NCBI GenBank assembly: GCA_019915015.1
Contig: JAHBBC010000001.1
Coordinates: forward strand, 1,178,001-1,242,000
Reading direction: 5' to 3'
Source of the DNA: Auriscalpium vulgare
Lineage: Eukaryota > Basidiomycota > Agaricomycetes > Russulales > Auriscalpiaceae
DNA: 64,000 bases
Part shown: positions 51,103 to 63,220 of the stretch, in pieces
Layout: the number at the start of each line of letters is the position of its first letter
How positions within the stretch are numbered: the stretch's first letter is position 1
Position numbers and translations under genes: made by a program
The notes under the pieces: model-generated
Databases searched by the model: none
Seen by the model: only the letters and a program-made list of their open reading frames with translations
Told to the model about the DNA's origin: nothing

Positions 51103-54100
51103 ATGGCACCCTCGAGGACGGCCGTTCAAGCAGATGGTGAGTGCTCCATTGCGGCGATCCTGGTCAATCTAACCTCACCCCAGGATTTCACGATGATCCA
51201 GACAACACGACACATATTGTCTGCCTCTCGTGCACTGCGGCCTCACCTTTCGGGCACGTTAGCATACACAAGCAAGGGCTGAAAAAACACATCAGCTCCA
51301 AAAAACACATAGCGGGGCTCAGCAGCGTACCTTTGGATGTGACCAGGACCCATCCGATTGGCCACGAGCCTACCGCTGGTCCGAGCGATGCCAGTGCTGC
51401 GATGTTGAATCTGGCAGACCAGTTTGCACTGTCTGACAGCGACAGCGATGGTGATGATGGTGGTTCAAATAGCGCATGGGAAACCCCATTTGACGCCGTG
51501 GACATCTTTGGCGACGGCTTCTTTGACGCTGGTGGGAACAAAATCTTCTTCAGCGCTGGACCAAACCCTCTCGAAGCTCAGCAACAGACCCACCTTCAAA
51601 TCCACTCGCAGATTGATGACCTTGCCCTCTATGAGCATACTTTCCTTGCCGATGGCTTGGGTGATCGAGTCACGTCTTTGGAGGGTCGAGTTGATGACCG
51701 CGATGACGCGTTCAGCAACGATGCAACTGTCGCCAACATCGTTGCTGAAATGCGAACACTTGGTCAGTCCGAGTCTATCCGACAATCGGTACCAGATGCT
51801 CACCAGTGACAGGAATTGATCAAGGAAGTGATAGCGATGAAGACGTTGGTGGAAACATGCCGGAAGACGGAGCAGCCGACGCCGGCCCTGAGTGGGCTCC
51901 TCATGGATCGAAGACGGTATGTGGCCACTCGCTTTGCAGGTCCTACTAGAAGGCTGACCAATAATTTGCTTCAGATGTTCATGTTAGACCTTTTAGACAA
52001 CTTACCACGACTCCGCCTCTCCGACGATCATCTGAAGACATTTATATGGGTGATGCGCGAGTGTGGCACACCAAATGTCCCATCGTTCCACGCTCTTCGC
52101 GCAAAGCAAGCCGAACTTCTCAATGCTGTCAATATCCGCACCTGTTCCCATGTGTCGGCGATGGAGAACCACTTCTATATGAATCCTCCCAGCACATTGC
52201 TGGCCCTCGTACGTGATTCGAGACGTCATTGAAACAGGCAAGCTGAAATATACCTCCAGGACTGGGCCAACCCTCTTGTCCGAGAGCACATACAGCTGTA
52301 TCCTGAGATCACAGACTCGATATCCGAGGCGTGGCAGGCTGGCAAGTGGGCTCGAGAGCCGGACGCTCACAATGTTGCGCCAATGTGGGCAGACTGGGAG
52401 CGTGCACCGCACCGGCACTATTATGTTGACGAGTTGGCTCGCTTGCAAAGCGGCGAGTTTGTGATACCCATCCGATGGTTTTGCAAAGACGGGGAAGACC
52501 ATGCGGACATATATGATGTTGACAGAGAGGCGATCGTGCGTACCATCTGAACTGTTGTAGCTGCGTGCCGCTTGCTAATTCTGCCGCTGCAGTCAGGCTG
52601 TTTCTCCGTGCGCGATAATGAAAGTTCACGCCAGGTTTGAGCAGCCGAGCTGCAGTCAAATTGGCTGGATATTGCGGCCCAATATGATGTCAATCTCTCC
52701 CGTATGTTCACGTCTACTGTACCTGAAAGTCCGGAACTAAATCCTATCTGTTTAGCTCGCTCTAATGCTTGGTCTACACGAATGCCACATCCTGTGCGCG
52801 CGATAGCTTCAGGGCGGCCAGTTTTCACGCTACACCTGGTCCCGTGGAGTGACGACGTCTCGGGCAATGTCACAAAGCAATTCAATCCGCACCTGAATGT
52901 GTACCTGGTCAACGGTAACATCCCTCATCAGAAGCTTGCCCAGGAGTACTTCACGCGCTTCTGCGCGACCTCTCCTTATGCCGACTCGCTGGAACAAATG
53001 GCGGCCTTAGCGGATGACATGTACGTGCCTACAATATATTCCGGCAGCCTATGAATAACTTTCTAAATAAATCAGTGGCCCAGAGCGTTTCCATTCTGCG
53101 TTCGATTGCAAACTCAAAACGGAGATACTGTTCAACATCATCGCTCATCTTGTCGCCGCCGACAATCCTCAAGCGTCCGAGCTGTGCTCACACATCGGTA
53201 TGCACGGCAATAAATATTGCCGCCGTTGCAACGTCGGAGGAGCGCGAGAGCATAAAGAAAGCAACGAAGGGTATGCCTCATTATTTGAGGTGTGTAGTTC
53301 TGTTGATTTACTTCATACCCATTGCTTATGACTCGTGACAACCCAGCCTGGACCTCCACGTTCAGCCGCCGACACAGTCGCAGCTATTCAGATGCAGCTG
53401 ACGACAGCTGCACTTGGTGTTCAAGAAGCAGTCGACAAGCTCCAGACAGCCACCGGAGTCAAGGACAAAATAGCGCAGCACTGGATCAACAAGCTCATCG
53501 TCAGAGCTCGAGAACAGCAAGCCGTACGACTCTCCAATCCGTTGACGCAGGATCCGCGCCTGCGCCTGCAAACTTTGAAAGGAGATGCACGGGCCGAGGT
53601 GAAGCGCAAGATTGTCCGGGATATCCAGGACGAGCTTCTTCGCTGGCTCCCAACACAGCCGTCGCATCGGTATGAAGCGCTTGATGCCGACTCTCGTGAG
53701 GACCTGAGATATATCGGCGCACAATATATCAAACTGACTGTTCTTTGGCAGCTCTACGACGAGAACTTCGCCCAGGTGATCATTACAATCCGCTTCTCAG
53801 CGTTGTCGGTGAGTTCAAAGACGGCATCTCATCGTGGCTTGCTCACTGAAAAGATATGCACAGATCTTGATGTTCATCGGGACACACCATGTGAAATACT
53901 GCATACATATCTCCTTGGGCAGGATAAGTATGTCTGGTATCTATCGCATAAGCCATGGGAAAAGAAACAAGAGGACCAATTTGTGAGTCGGCTCCAATCA
54001 GCATCTATCGACGGGCTGTCTGTTGCTCCCGTGCGCGCTTCGTATGTCATGCAGTACAAGAACGCCTTAATTGGCAAGCACTTCAAGATGCTGCAGCAGC

Positions 54101-55729
54101 TGGCAGTGTTTCAAGTGCACGACATGTGCCCGCCGCACGTGTTCAGTCTGTGGAAAGCAACAGGTCAGCTCGGCGCGCTGCTTTGGTATCATACCATCAC
54201 GAACATGGACATTTATTTGGTACGGTAATCCTTTGCAATTGAAAGCCTTCGATCAACTAATTGTATCACCGTCAGAGCGACTTACAGATTCTGATTGACA
54301 ACGTTCTTGACCTCTGGGCGCTGATTGATCCTTCCCGTATTATCGACAAACCAAAGCTACATATCCTCACGTATCTTGTCCCCGACATCCGTCGATTTGG
54401 CCCCGCAATTCTGTACTCAACAGAGGGCTTCGAATGCTGGAACGCAATCTTCCGCATGTGCAGTGTACTTTCTAATCATGCAGCACCCAGCCGAGATATT
54501 GCCCTGACGTTGGCGGATATGGAACGCTTCAAGCATCAGGTCAGCGGCGGATGGTGGAGAGATCCGAAGTCAGAGTCTACGAGCTTCGTCCGTGCCGGTG
54601 AAGAGGTCCGGAATTTCTTAGCTCGGAATGCCGGCCTTCAGCGACGTCTCGGATGGGTCAATCTGGCACATATCACTGCTGGTATGCCCCTGTGCGTGCC
54701 CGCAAAGCCGCGCAATGCTGACATCAAATTTGATAGGAAAGGTGATGCTGCTCTCGCAAAAGAAGCAAAAAATATCGAGCTGGTCAACGCTGTCCAGCTC
54801 ACTCAGGCTGTCAATGCGCGAGAGGGACGAGCTCGCAGCTGCTTTGCCAGGAAGTTTGCGGTGCTGCAAAAGCATTGTGTCGCGTGCGAAGGATATCTGT
54901 CGTCCGGCATCTTGGGTGTTCTTCCGGGGAAGTGAGGACGCAGAGCTGAGCAACGGAGGTGCACCGGAAGTACGTGCCTGCATATATATCATACGGAGTG
55001 GGATAATCTGATGAACATGACGCAGGAGAAGCAAGGAGTGCGCGTTGGTCGAATTTTCCAGATAGTAGCTCCCGGCGAAAACACAAAATCAACGACGGGT
55101 GCCAAGGTCATTATCGAGGTATTTTCCATGCCAGATCAGCTTCACAGCACGTTGGATATGCCCGTCCTAACACGCCCGAGTGTTCCCTTGGACTCCGGCT
55201 CTGTTTGCATTGTTGCACCAAATGTACGACCTCCGCATTTACTTTATTCAACTCATGCTGATATTTGTCATGAGAGCAGGATATACTGTTCATATTCAAT
55301 GCTCAGCACGATTGTATTTCGGGCGGCTGTCTGGCAACAAATACACGGCCCATGCGTCAGGAGCGCCACAACACAACCCTCCTCGAACAACGCACTCAGC
55401 ACAGCGACGATGACTTGTACATCATCAATATGCACGGCATTCATAACGCGGCCGTACTTCGTGATTCGCTACCCCGAGCTCTCACTGCCCCACGTCGATA
55501 TCTGCAAGATCGAGCCACGTCACATAACGACATCGCGGCGCAACTTCGAGTCACCGGGCCAGCCAAGCGCGCTCAGACCCAGGCCAAAAGTGCGGAGACG
55601 AGAGCAAAGAAGAAGGCGGCGAAGGAAGGTGGCACGACAGGCTCTGGGGGCGGCCAGGCTGCATCGCTGGCGCTGAATCCGCAGATAGATGTCATGTCCG
55701 TCGATGCGCCGGTCTCACCCACGCGGTGA
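51103..55729 (+). CDS. Transposase-derived multi-exon gene (Tnp2/CACTA-like family of Agaricomycetes), possibly decayed
   Basis: Starts ATG 51103; intron 1 is 51137-51183 (GTGAGT...CCCAG). The N-terminus has CLSC...H...H like a BED/C2H2 finger (51215-51310). Characteristic blocks then follow: GTPNVPSFHALRAKQAEL, WADWERAPHRHYYVDELARL, HLVPWSDDVSGNVTKQFNPH, ELCSHIGMHGNKYCRRCNV, LHTYLLGQDKYVWYLSHK, IGKHFKMLQQLAVFQVHDM, KPKLHILTYLVPDIRRFGPA, STEGFECWNAIFRMCSVLSN, and a C-terminus ending HNDIAAQLRVTGPAKRA and a Lys/Ala tail. I recall this combination from a large Agaricomycete family treated as Tnp2/CACTA-type transposase relatives. Around 52630-52640 an in-frame TGA interrupts a likely exon unless it is spliced out. 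Terminal inverted repeats were not found. Confidence 0.62.
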
Positions 55730-55807
55730 CCAATTCTCGAAATTGTGCTGTTTGTATTCATTCAGTGTGTTGGCTTAAACACGGAGCTGTGGAATTACTA
55801 TGCATTT

Positions 55808-56362
55808 TCAATCTTCTTCTTCGTCATCTGAGAATACATGTATGCAACTGAAAACATCTGCGACAAACTGCCGCTCTGCCAACGACGCGCCTTCAAGCAA
55901 GCCATGCAAACGGCGCGATTTCTCTCTGCGGCTGCGGCTTTCAGGTGTGCTACGCCGGCGAACACGGGCTGTTGATGCCTCTCGAGAAGGTCCGCTGCTC
56001 GAGGCACGGCCGCGTTCAGACGGGCTAGCTGCCAAAATATGATCATTTATGAATGCCGGTGATGGTGTCCGAGAGCCTGCAGGATAAGTACGGTAAGCTA
56101 AGGTGTTTGTTAAGAATGAGAGTGACATACGCATCGCCGGGGCAGGCGTGCACCATTCGCGCATGCGAGGAGGATCGGAGCGCACCCCCGACAACCCGAC
56201 TCCGCTGTATGGCGGAAGAAGTTCGCCGCGGCTGAGGATCACTTGTTCGAGCTGTACCATGCGATCGTAGCATGCGAGCCACTCTTCTCGGTAAAAGGGC
56301 GCCTCCGATACTCGGGACACATCACAGCTTGAGGGCGGGACATCTCTGAGCTCCAGCTCCAA
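55808..56362 (-). CDS. Hypothetical protein gene with one intron
   Basis: 184 codons unspliced; a 54-nt intron 56130-56077 (GTATGT...CTGCAG) is likely, leaving about 166 aa. The frame may extend upstream (SSEADELELE). Contains EAPFYREEWLACYDRMVQLE, an Arg/Ser-rich middle and an acidic end (FSDDEEED). No family recognised. It follows the transposase-like gene tail to tail. Confidence 0.5.
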   Translation of the reverse strand: MELELRDVPPSSCDVSRVSEAPFYREEWLACYDRMVQLEQVILSRGELLPPYSGVGLSGVRSDPPRMREWCTPAPAMRMSLSFLTNTLAYRTYPAGSRTPSPAFINDHILAASPSERGRASSSGPSREASTARVRRRSTPESRSRREKSRRLHGLLEGASLAERQFVADVFSCIHVFSDDEEED

Positions 56363-56395
56363 CTCATCTGCCTCGGAGCTTGGCTCGGAGACTGG

Positions 56396-57234
56396 TCAAG
56401 TTTGAGTATCATTCTCATTTGCAACAATCGCGCAAGACGTACCGGCGTATGCATTCTGCGATCCGACGAGCCCGACAATGTGCTGTGTCTCACTGGTTTG
56501 CGAGTCTAGTGCGCCGCCCGGTGCGTAGAACCTGAGGACCAGCTGGAGGTCAGCCGTGCACAACGTGAGCACGGTTATGCACATACCCTGATGCCAGATT
56601 GCGGGCTCAGATTGCTGCCGTGCGTGGCAGTCGTGCTTGTTGACTTGTGGTTGGAGCTCCAGTAGCCGTGTCATCTTGACAGAAGTCCCCGTATAGCGAT
56701 GACATGAGGAGCGGAGGCCAAGTCGGTGACCGTCACGGTTACCGAAATGGCACTCATCGTCAGTGATCAGCAAGATACCTGTGATTTTGCAAGGCTTCGT
56801 CTGGATAGCACACAGATATCAAGGGGGTCTCATTGAGGGCTCACGGTGATATCTCTCGCAGGCTGACGACGCGGCATCTTACAGGTCTCAAAATCGGATC
56901 TTGCCGATATTTCCCACTGAGCTCTGTACAGCGCTGTGCGCAAGCAACCCTCACATATCAGGTCCAGTTGGCGGTGTAGGCCGCGGTTCTTCTCCGCTGG
57001 CTGCGAACGAATGATCTCCTCTATGGGCTGCATAGTGCAAGCGTTGTCTCTCCAGTTGTTCCGCGAGGCGCAGCTCACGAGGCGCATATCGGCAGGTAGA
57101 CTACCGGACCCCATCTGTGACGTAGCGCGCAATTTATAGCAGCCTTTTTCTTCGTATCCAGCTGCTGCGGGGAACATCTTGTCGAAGCCATCAACCTTTA
57201 TTGTCGACCACAATGGAGTGGTAAATGGTGGCAA
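56396..57234 (-). CDS. Possible upstream exons of a hypothetical gene, Cys-containing
   Basis: Two open stretches, 57234-56830 and 56773-56396. The first holds a plausible protein segment (CTMQPIEEIIRSQPAEKNRG, LDLICEGCLRTALYRAQWE) with spaced cysteines that could bind zinc. Whether they join 55808-56362 is not established. Confidence 0.3.
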
Positions 57235-57715
57235 GGCGCGAGCGCCACGTTGTCGGTGTCGCTCATCCAGACGACAGTCCGCGCCTGACGCTCATTTCGC
57301 TTGGTAGCTGCCGTCCATTCGTCTTGGAACAATGCGACTGACCCTGCGCTATTCTATTCCGCTTTCGATCGTGCAGCCGAGCTGGTGTGTCCTGGTGTGT
57401 CCCTGCCACGCGCGCCCCCGTTCACGGCACCAGCGTCGAGACTCCGAGACGTCGCAACTCGCTGCATAAGGCAAACTAGTGCTCTTAGTGTCGGATGCAG
57501 TTGAATAACATTGGATCAATAGAATCGAGGGCCGAGGTTACAGAAATGCGCCCGCTATTATAGTGAGAATACTGAACAATAAGTGGGGTAACGAGTGGGG
57601 TAGCGAGTCAGGAGGCAATAGCAAAACAAGAGACATAGTAGAAGACGATTTCGATCGAGAAGAACTTTGGGTATGTGTGTGTACACGGACAAATGGCAGA
57701 CGTACGAATGACATA
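57235..57715. other. Intergenic, no gene seen
   Basis: Contains ACGTTGTCGGTGTCGCTC near 57251, weakly like the duplicated relic at 47508 (ACGTTGTCGGTTCCGCTC). Otherwise unremarkable. Confidence 0.35.
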
Positions 57716-59058
57716 CTATGGATCAGGGATAGCAGGTTTCCTCGTGATGATGTACCCCAGTCGACGATACCAATGACCCAGCGACCTCCAGAAGCCGACA
57801 ATGCGCCATTCTTTCCTGTAAACCATGCGCGAGCGCAGCTTCCAGAAATTCACTGACTCCCGAATTTCCTTGAAGCGTGCCACGACTTCAACCATCTTCG
57901 GCCGCTTCGACGGGTCGCGTGCGACCATGTCTTTCACCAGAGGGTGCATGAAGGAAAATCCGTGGTACTTCTGGAATACGGCGTTTAGCACAGAGGTATA
58001 GTGAGAGGGCGAATGATTACCATCATAAAGCGTTCGCGAATGAGGTTCGCGAGGTAGTAGACGTCCACGGCAAACGGGTCGCATGGCTCATCGCGATTGG
58101 CATGCTCCGCGACAGTTTTGTCGCCACCCCGCACGGGGAAATCCATAGGCGGGCTGCCATCATCGGTTGGAGGGTAGAAACGGGATAGACCAAAGTCGAT
58201 GAAAAAATAGTGCGGCGACAGTTGCGTACGCGTGCGATGAGGCTTCACCTTGCCTTTCCAATCTCGACGCATATTTTGCTTTATAGGATGGTATGGGACT
58301 GTATACATGCCGGTGGGATCGAGCATGATGTTGTTGTGTGTGCAATCCCTGCAATATGTCAGTTGACACTCCCAGATATACGTGCGCTGTGGTTACCTAT
58401 GCGCGATGTGATGCTCGTGCATCAGTTGGATACCCTTACGAGTTGCTCAGATAAATTTTGAAAGAACCGAACGAATGCCGCTGGAGCTCCGCACCTCGAA
58501 GATTTGCGTGAAGAAAGCCATGGCTTCCCCAAAAGTCTCAAACTTGGGGTCGTCGTGGAGCCTCAAGAGCGGCATTACAAGTAAGCGATCGGGCTCGTCT
58601 GGTATCTATAAAACCCCGAGCAAAGGAGCCGTATGGTTCCGTGGATCCGAGGCAAGAGGCTCGGACGTCAAGAGCTTGAACGTCTCCACTTCTTCTCTGT
58701 CGTCACCAGCGGGCACTCTCTTCAAAATAACAGCATGCTCGACTCCATCGACGATGCGCGTGGCGTCCATTACCGGTTTCTGGAAGATGCACTGAGCATT
58801 AGTAGCCTGAGATATTGGTAGAAAGCTCACATATACGCGAACTCCATCTTCGAATTTGTCAAGGTATTGTTCCGGTTTGAAAGACGGTGTCCAGTCGGCT
58901 TGATAGCGACGCCTGAGTTTCAAGTAGCCACACGTAGCAAGCCATTCCCGATGCTCTGTCCACCACTTCTCTTCATGACTCCATGCGCTGGGGAACGGGA
59001 GGGCCCACTCATCTGGCACTTCGAATGTGCCGTCAGCATTGAGGACGGCTCGTGGCAT
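57716..59058 (-). pseudogene. Kinase-like gene 2, intact DFG but premature stop
   Basis: Paralogue of 44482-45820 with the same five-exon layout: 59058-58831, 58779-58495, 58434-58397, 58348-58021, 57970-57716. Exon 3 (38 nt) and exon 5 (255 nt) are the same length in both copies. Motifs: AVILK, HRDCTHNN, FIDFGLSRFYPP (DFG present), DPSKRPKM. In exon 2 a TAG at 58606-58608 interrupts the frame where gene 1 continues with a VPDEP segment (here IPDEP follows the stop). No donor/acceptor pair removes it, so this looks like a recent pseudogene or a sequencing error. Intron borders are GTGAGC, GTGCGG, GTAACC and GTAATC donors. Confidence 0.78.
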
Positions 59059-59217
59059 GGTGACTGGTGGATAGGCTGAGCAAGGGCGATGAGCGGGAGT
59101 GGGGGCGAGGTGTTCAGTGAGTGGGCGAGGAAGTACATCATATCCAACGCCGATGTTAGAACAATAGCTCACGGCGGGGCGACGACTGCATCAGCAAAAG
59201 CCACAAAATCTTATGAA

Positions 59218-59238
59218 GCGAGGTGGCAGCCACCTCGC
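59218..59238. repeat. 21-nt perfect palindrome upstream of kinase-like gene 2
   Basis: GCGAGGTGGC-A-GCCACCTCGC, 160 bp upstream of the gene 2 start codon. A TATATATT-type AT box lies next to it (59242-59250). Could be a dyad operator or a hairpin. Confidence 0.6.
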
Positions 59239-60065
59239 GCGGGCCGGTATATATTGCCATATAAGCTGCCCACCTCCGAGGCGGCCGCGTCCACAATATA
59301 TGTATGTATCATACAATGCAAGATATTGCTATGTAAGATGGGTCCCGATTCTATATGAACGCCATTTCCGAGCGCCTGTCCTGGACTACATGTCTCAGAG
59401 CGCTGAAGCCGGCCTCTGCGACGAGTTGCTCACATCGTCGGCGAACCCGGGCCCCCGCTCCATGCCCGCCGCCTCGTCGCCGTCCCCTCCCCTGCGGCAT
59501 CGCCCTCCGACTCGTCAGGGCCGCCCCATTCATCCTCTCACTCGTCTTCGGGCCAGGGCGTCCTCGTCGGCCTCGTAAGCGGCGGCCGTCGACATCTGCA
59601 CGAAACATCGCATCAGCACATGTCTGCGGGCCGTCCAACGTGCTCGACATACCTGCAGCGCGCCCGAACGGCCCGTTGTGTTGTGTAGCCTCGACACATG
59701 GTTAGTACCCGACCACATCCTCGGACAGCCATCGTGCTCACCTTGCAGTGATGGCAGCGCAACCGCACAATCAGCGCCCGCGACAACGCCCCTGGACTCG
59801 CGACGACCGGCAACGGTGCCCCTCTTGCGACGGAGCAGGTGGTTGGCCGACGAGGGAAACGGCGCCGGCGCATCGTAGACGTACGTAGGCGCACCCTGCT
59901 CGACAACCTTACCGGCTGACGGTGAACAATCAGCGCGAGGCCACGCATCATGCGAAGGACGTACCGTCGGGGCGGAGCCGCTCCTGACGGGCAGCGTCAG
60001 CGAGCACGCAGCACAGCGACGACGACCACACGTACCGATCGATGCTGCATCAGGAAACCGGGACC
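59239..60065. other. Intergenic, no supported gene
   Basis: Short overlapping frames on both strands (59351-59951) are rich in Arg/Pro/Ser and share no domain. No repeats beyond those listed. Confidence 0.3.
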
Positions 60066-60199
60066 GAGCTTGACGCGTCTTGACAGAGCCTCAAGCTCAC
60101 AAGACGTCTCTAGCTAGGTCCCTTCTGTCCAGACGCATCAAGCTCTACTAGCCGAGCTTGACGCGTCTGGACAGCTCACACAAGACACGTCGCTTCGGA
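60066..60199. repeat. Palindromic 21-nt unit in three copies, one pair forming a hairpin
   Basis: Unit GAGCTTGACGCGTCTGGACAG occurs at 60154-60174, inverted with one mismatch at 60125-60145 (8-nt loop TACTAGCC), and as a variant at 60066-60086. It is followed by ACACGTCGCTTCGGA (60185-60199), repeated in the same orientation at 61719-61733. Confidence 0.8.
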
Positions 60200-61049
60200 C
60201 GGCTGTTCTCGCAGCTGGCTCCTTGACAGCTCTTGACAGCTGGCACCAGCTCGCTCGGCTGCTGTTCCTCTCGCGTATTGAATGCTCGCAATATTATTCA
60301 GATAATCGATTCTATTACTACTGACAGGAGTGAATGAGCGGGATAGAAGGTTTGATTACATGTAAACTACATCCAGGCCAGCTGCTCTCCGAAAGCATAC
60401 CCCGCGGGGAGCACAGGTGACGCGTACGTCATGAGCCCATTGTTGCGCGCGGCCTGGGGGACCCGGGTCTCAAATGCGCGGCGTACATGACCAACGCAGT
60501 CCAATGTATGCGACGGGCGGGGAGCATGCCTGCGTGGCGCCGGTGGAACGGGCGGCCTCAGCCAATTTTGGCTATATTCATCACAGGCAGTTAGCGGCAG
60601 GCGCATCATGAGCAGGACCCGCACGCACCTTTTTCATGTGGATTTTATCCTCAGGATATCCTTTCCGTGCGAGCTGGCGACGGGGCAGGTGAGACGCGCG
60701 CGTGTACTATGAACACATCACATACGCACCGGAAATGCGGTACCTCACCGCGCCGGGGTCCATGCTCCCGATGTGCCTGTGCCTGCACGCACCGCCGTTG
60801 CTGTTGCTGCCGCCGCCGGGCAGTGTCCCCATCCTCCAACTCACCGTTGTCCTCGGACGAGCCCGCCGGCCAGTGCTCCCGCGAGCGCGTCGTGCCCGGC
60901 CGCGACCGATACTCTGCCACCACCGCCTCCTGCCGTTGCTGCTATCATTGCTGCAGCTGAGCGTCGGGCAGGCTCAAAGCACGCTTGAAACAGGTCCGGC
61001 TGAGTGATCATGTTGAAGCATGACACGCGCCCGGCCTGTGCTCGGCGAC

Positions 61050-61119
61050 GATGCGACGGTTGTCCGCAGGATGCGACGGTTGTCCGCAGGATGCGACGGT
61101 TGTCCGCAGGATGCGACGG
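61050..61119 (+). repeat. 20-bp tandem repeat, 3.5 copies
   Basis: Unit GATGCGACGGTTGTCCGCAG repeated without visible change from 61050. Confidence 0.92.
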
Positions 61120-61681
61120 CAGCGCATAAGCGGTGTGGGGCTTGAGAACATGGTAGTCAGTTGCATCTGAGGGTGGTGGCATGTGTGGGAAAGCTGGCGC
61201 GTGGAGCGCGCGATGCGGGACACGGTGGTGTGCAACATGCGGGGACTAAGTCAGTGACGTGGCAGACCCAGTAAGAACTGCCGCCCGGGCAGACTCCTTG
61301 AGGCACGTACTCACCTGAAGCTCAGCACACTTATGCCTATAGCCGGCAGGGACTGACACATTCGAGGCCGTTGAGGCGGGGGTGTCCGGGAGGTTGCCAG
61401 CATGGCCATTGGCAGGCGACTCGACTCCAACATTCGAGCATAGTCCATTGCGAGTGATCCCTGTTGGGGTGTGATGAAGCGCCAGCATCGAGGTGCGAGT
61501 GGATAGGCAAAAGGTGAGGACAGGAATGACGGGATGAGGGTAGAGTACGAGAGAGACTTGTAACTTACGAAGTCGCGAACAACTGTGTGACGTCGACGGT
61601 CACAGTTCCTGCGGCCCCGATTTCGGGTCTGTAACTTTCAGGCCTCAGGTCTGGCAAGTTCTGTCAAGCCGCCGCGGAGAG

Positions 61682-61803
61682 CTGTCCAGACGATACAAGA
61701 GACAAGCCCGCGTACCTTACACGTCGCTTCGGAAGTGGGATCTTGCGCTAGCTGTCCAGACGGCACAAGCTGTCGCAATGTCTTGCGGGTGCTTGTGAGC
61801 TTG
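61682..61803. repeat. Right-hand repeats matching 60066-60199
   Basis: CTGTCCAGACG at 61682 and 61752, ACACGTCGCTTCGGA at 61719, and CTTGTGAGCTTG at 61792-61803, the inverse of CAAGCTCACAAG at 60092-60103. These bracket a segment of about 1.7 kb that could be a relic non-autonomous DNA element. Confidence 0.6.
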
Positions 61804-62649
61804 CAGCATCTAGTCGCTCGGCAACCGTTTTCCTGATGTGTCAGGAGTCGTATCGTCGGGCTCCACATGACTGTGCGCTATCTGGCGTGCGGGCTAATGC
61901 TCGTGCGCATCGTCAACCTGTGAGTGCACGCCGTTCTTCCGTTATTCGAAAAACGGGTCGCGATACGGTGGAGAGTACCCACTGCGAGCGCAGTGCGGCA
62001 ATGAAGAGTGCATTTGCGGGTCGGGGTCGCTGCGGATGATGGTGAGGTGAAGGTGCGGGAGGACCGAAAGATGGTGTAGGCTTTTGACGGCCATGAGATA
62101 GTTATGCGGCCACGCGGTTGATTTTGAAGTGCTCAGCTTCGGGATGAGTATTGGTGCTGGCGTCCCGGGATTCTTGACGTGCATGAACGCGCTGGTGAAT
62201 TGGACGGCGGTCAGCAAAGGCGCGAGTGGCAGCTGTGTGGGGAGACGCACTTGAGGAAGGTGAGAACGGCCGATGCGTTGTACCACGCGCCTGCGATATA
62301 TGCATCAGAGGAACGCGCAACCCCCACGTTCCCGTGCACGCCCGCGCCGCCAGCAATGCAAGCGGGTGCCGGTAGGCCGTACTCGGATGGTTGAACGCGC
62401 TCGGCAGGTACATCGCACGGTAGCCTACACTCCCGATGCGCCCGTGGCGGTACACACCGCCGTTGCTGCTGCTGCCGGGTTGGTGGTGAGATTGCGCGTA
62501 CGCGCCCCCGTCGCCATACTCACTGTCATCTTCGGATCTTGAAGCCCGCTTGCGAGTCATCCCGCGAGCGCGCAGTGCTGGCGAATCTGCTGCGTAAGGA
62601 GAGCTTGTGTGTGCGCCAGGCCGGCCAGCGCGGTCTGCGGTGCGGCCTC

Positions 62650-63220
62650 CTTTGATTCTAGGGCACATCGCTCGCGTCTTAGGTCCGTGTTGAACTTGCG
62701 AGGAAGCATCGAGGTTGGCTTGCACGCTCTCGCCGGCGGCGCGCTCCATGTTGACCTCCGCGACCAGGTCCTGGAGGTGGCGCGTGAGCTCCTCCTGCCG
62801 GGCGCGATGATGTCCTGGTTGGTGTCCTCGTACAGGCGCGTGCCCTCCTGGAGTACCGCCTGGAGATTGGTAACCTTTTGGGTGAAATGTCAAAAGGAAA
62901 GTTAGCAGCGGGACAGGACGGACGGACGTTATTCAGCGCAGCGTAACGTCGCGCATTCTCCAGCTCCTCCTCCAGTTCCGCGTTGTGCTCTTCTGCATCC
63001 CGCAGAGGCCACATCGGGGCACACTGCCCGTCACTGCCGCAGCTCGCAGATCTCACAATCCCGCTCCTGCAAGACCCTCAAGCTCGAGCTCGTGTTCAAG
63101 GATAAGCTTGAGAAGGTTCTGTGCGAGGCGCTCCTCGAGGAAGTAGACTTTGAGCTCAATGTTGATGTTCTGCTGCTCAAGTTGTCGATGTGCTGGAAGA
63201 AGCGAGTTAGCCACGTCGCA
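62650..63220 (-). pseudogene. Coiled-coil gene remnant with centrosomin N-terminal (Cnn_1N)-like motif
   Basis: On the minus strand, near 63190-63060, the frame reads LEQQNINIELKVYFLEERLA, closely resembling the Cnn_1N motif of microtubule-organising proteins (fungal Mto1/Pcp1, animal centrosomin), which recruits gamma-tubulin complexes. It continues as coiled coil (HELELEGL, then QERDCEICELRQ in a shifted frame), AEEHNAELEEELENARRYAA near 63000-62940, LQAVLQEGTRLYEDTNQDII near 62870-62810, and QEELTRHLQDLVAEVNMERA near 62800-62735. The consecutive coiled-coil pieces are in different frames: at about 63070 and 62800 the frame jumps without a convincing intron. It is therefore a decayed or error-containing copy; borders are uncertain. 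Confidence 0.55.

Noticed and set aside
61050..61119. Possible CRISPR-like array
   Set aside because: Simple head-to-tail 20-bp tandem repeat without spacers, in a eukaryotic context.
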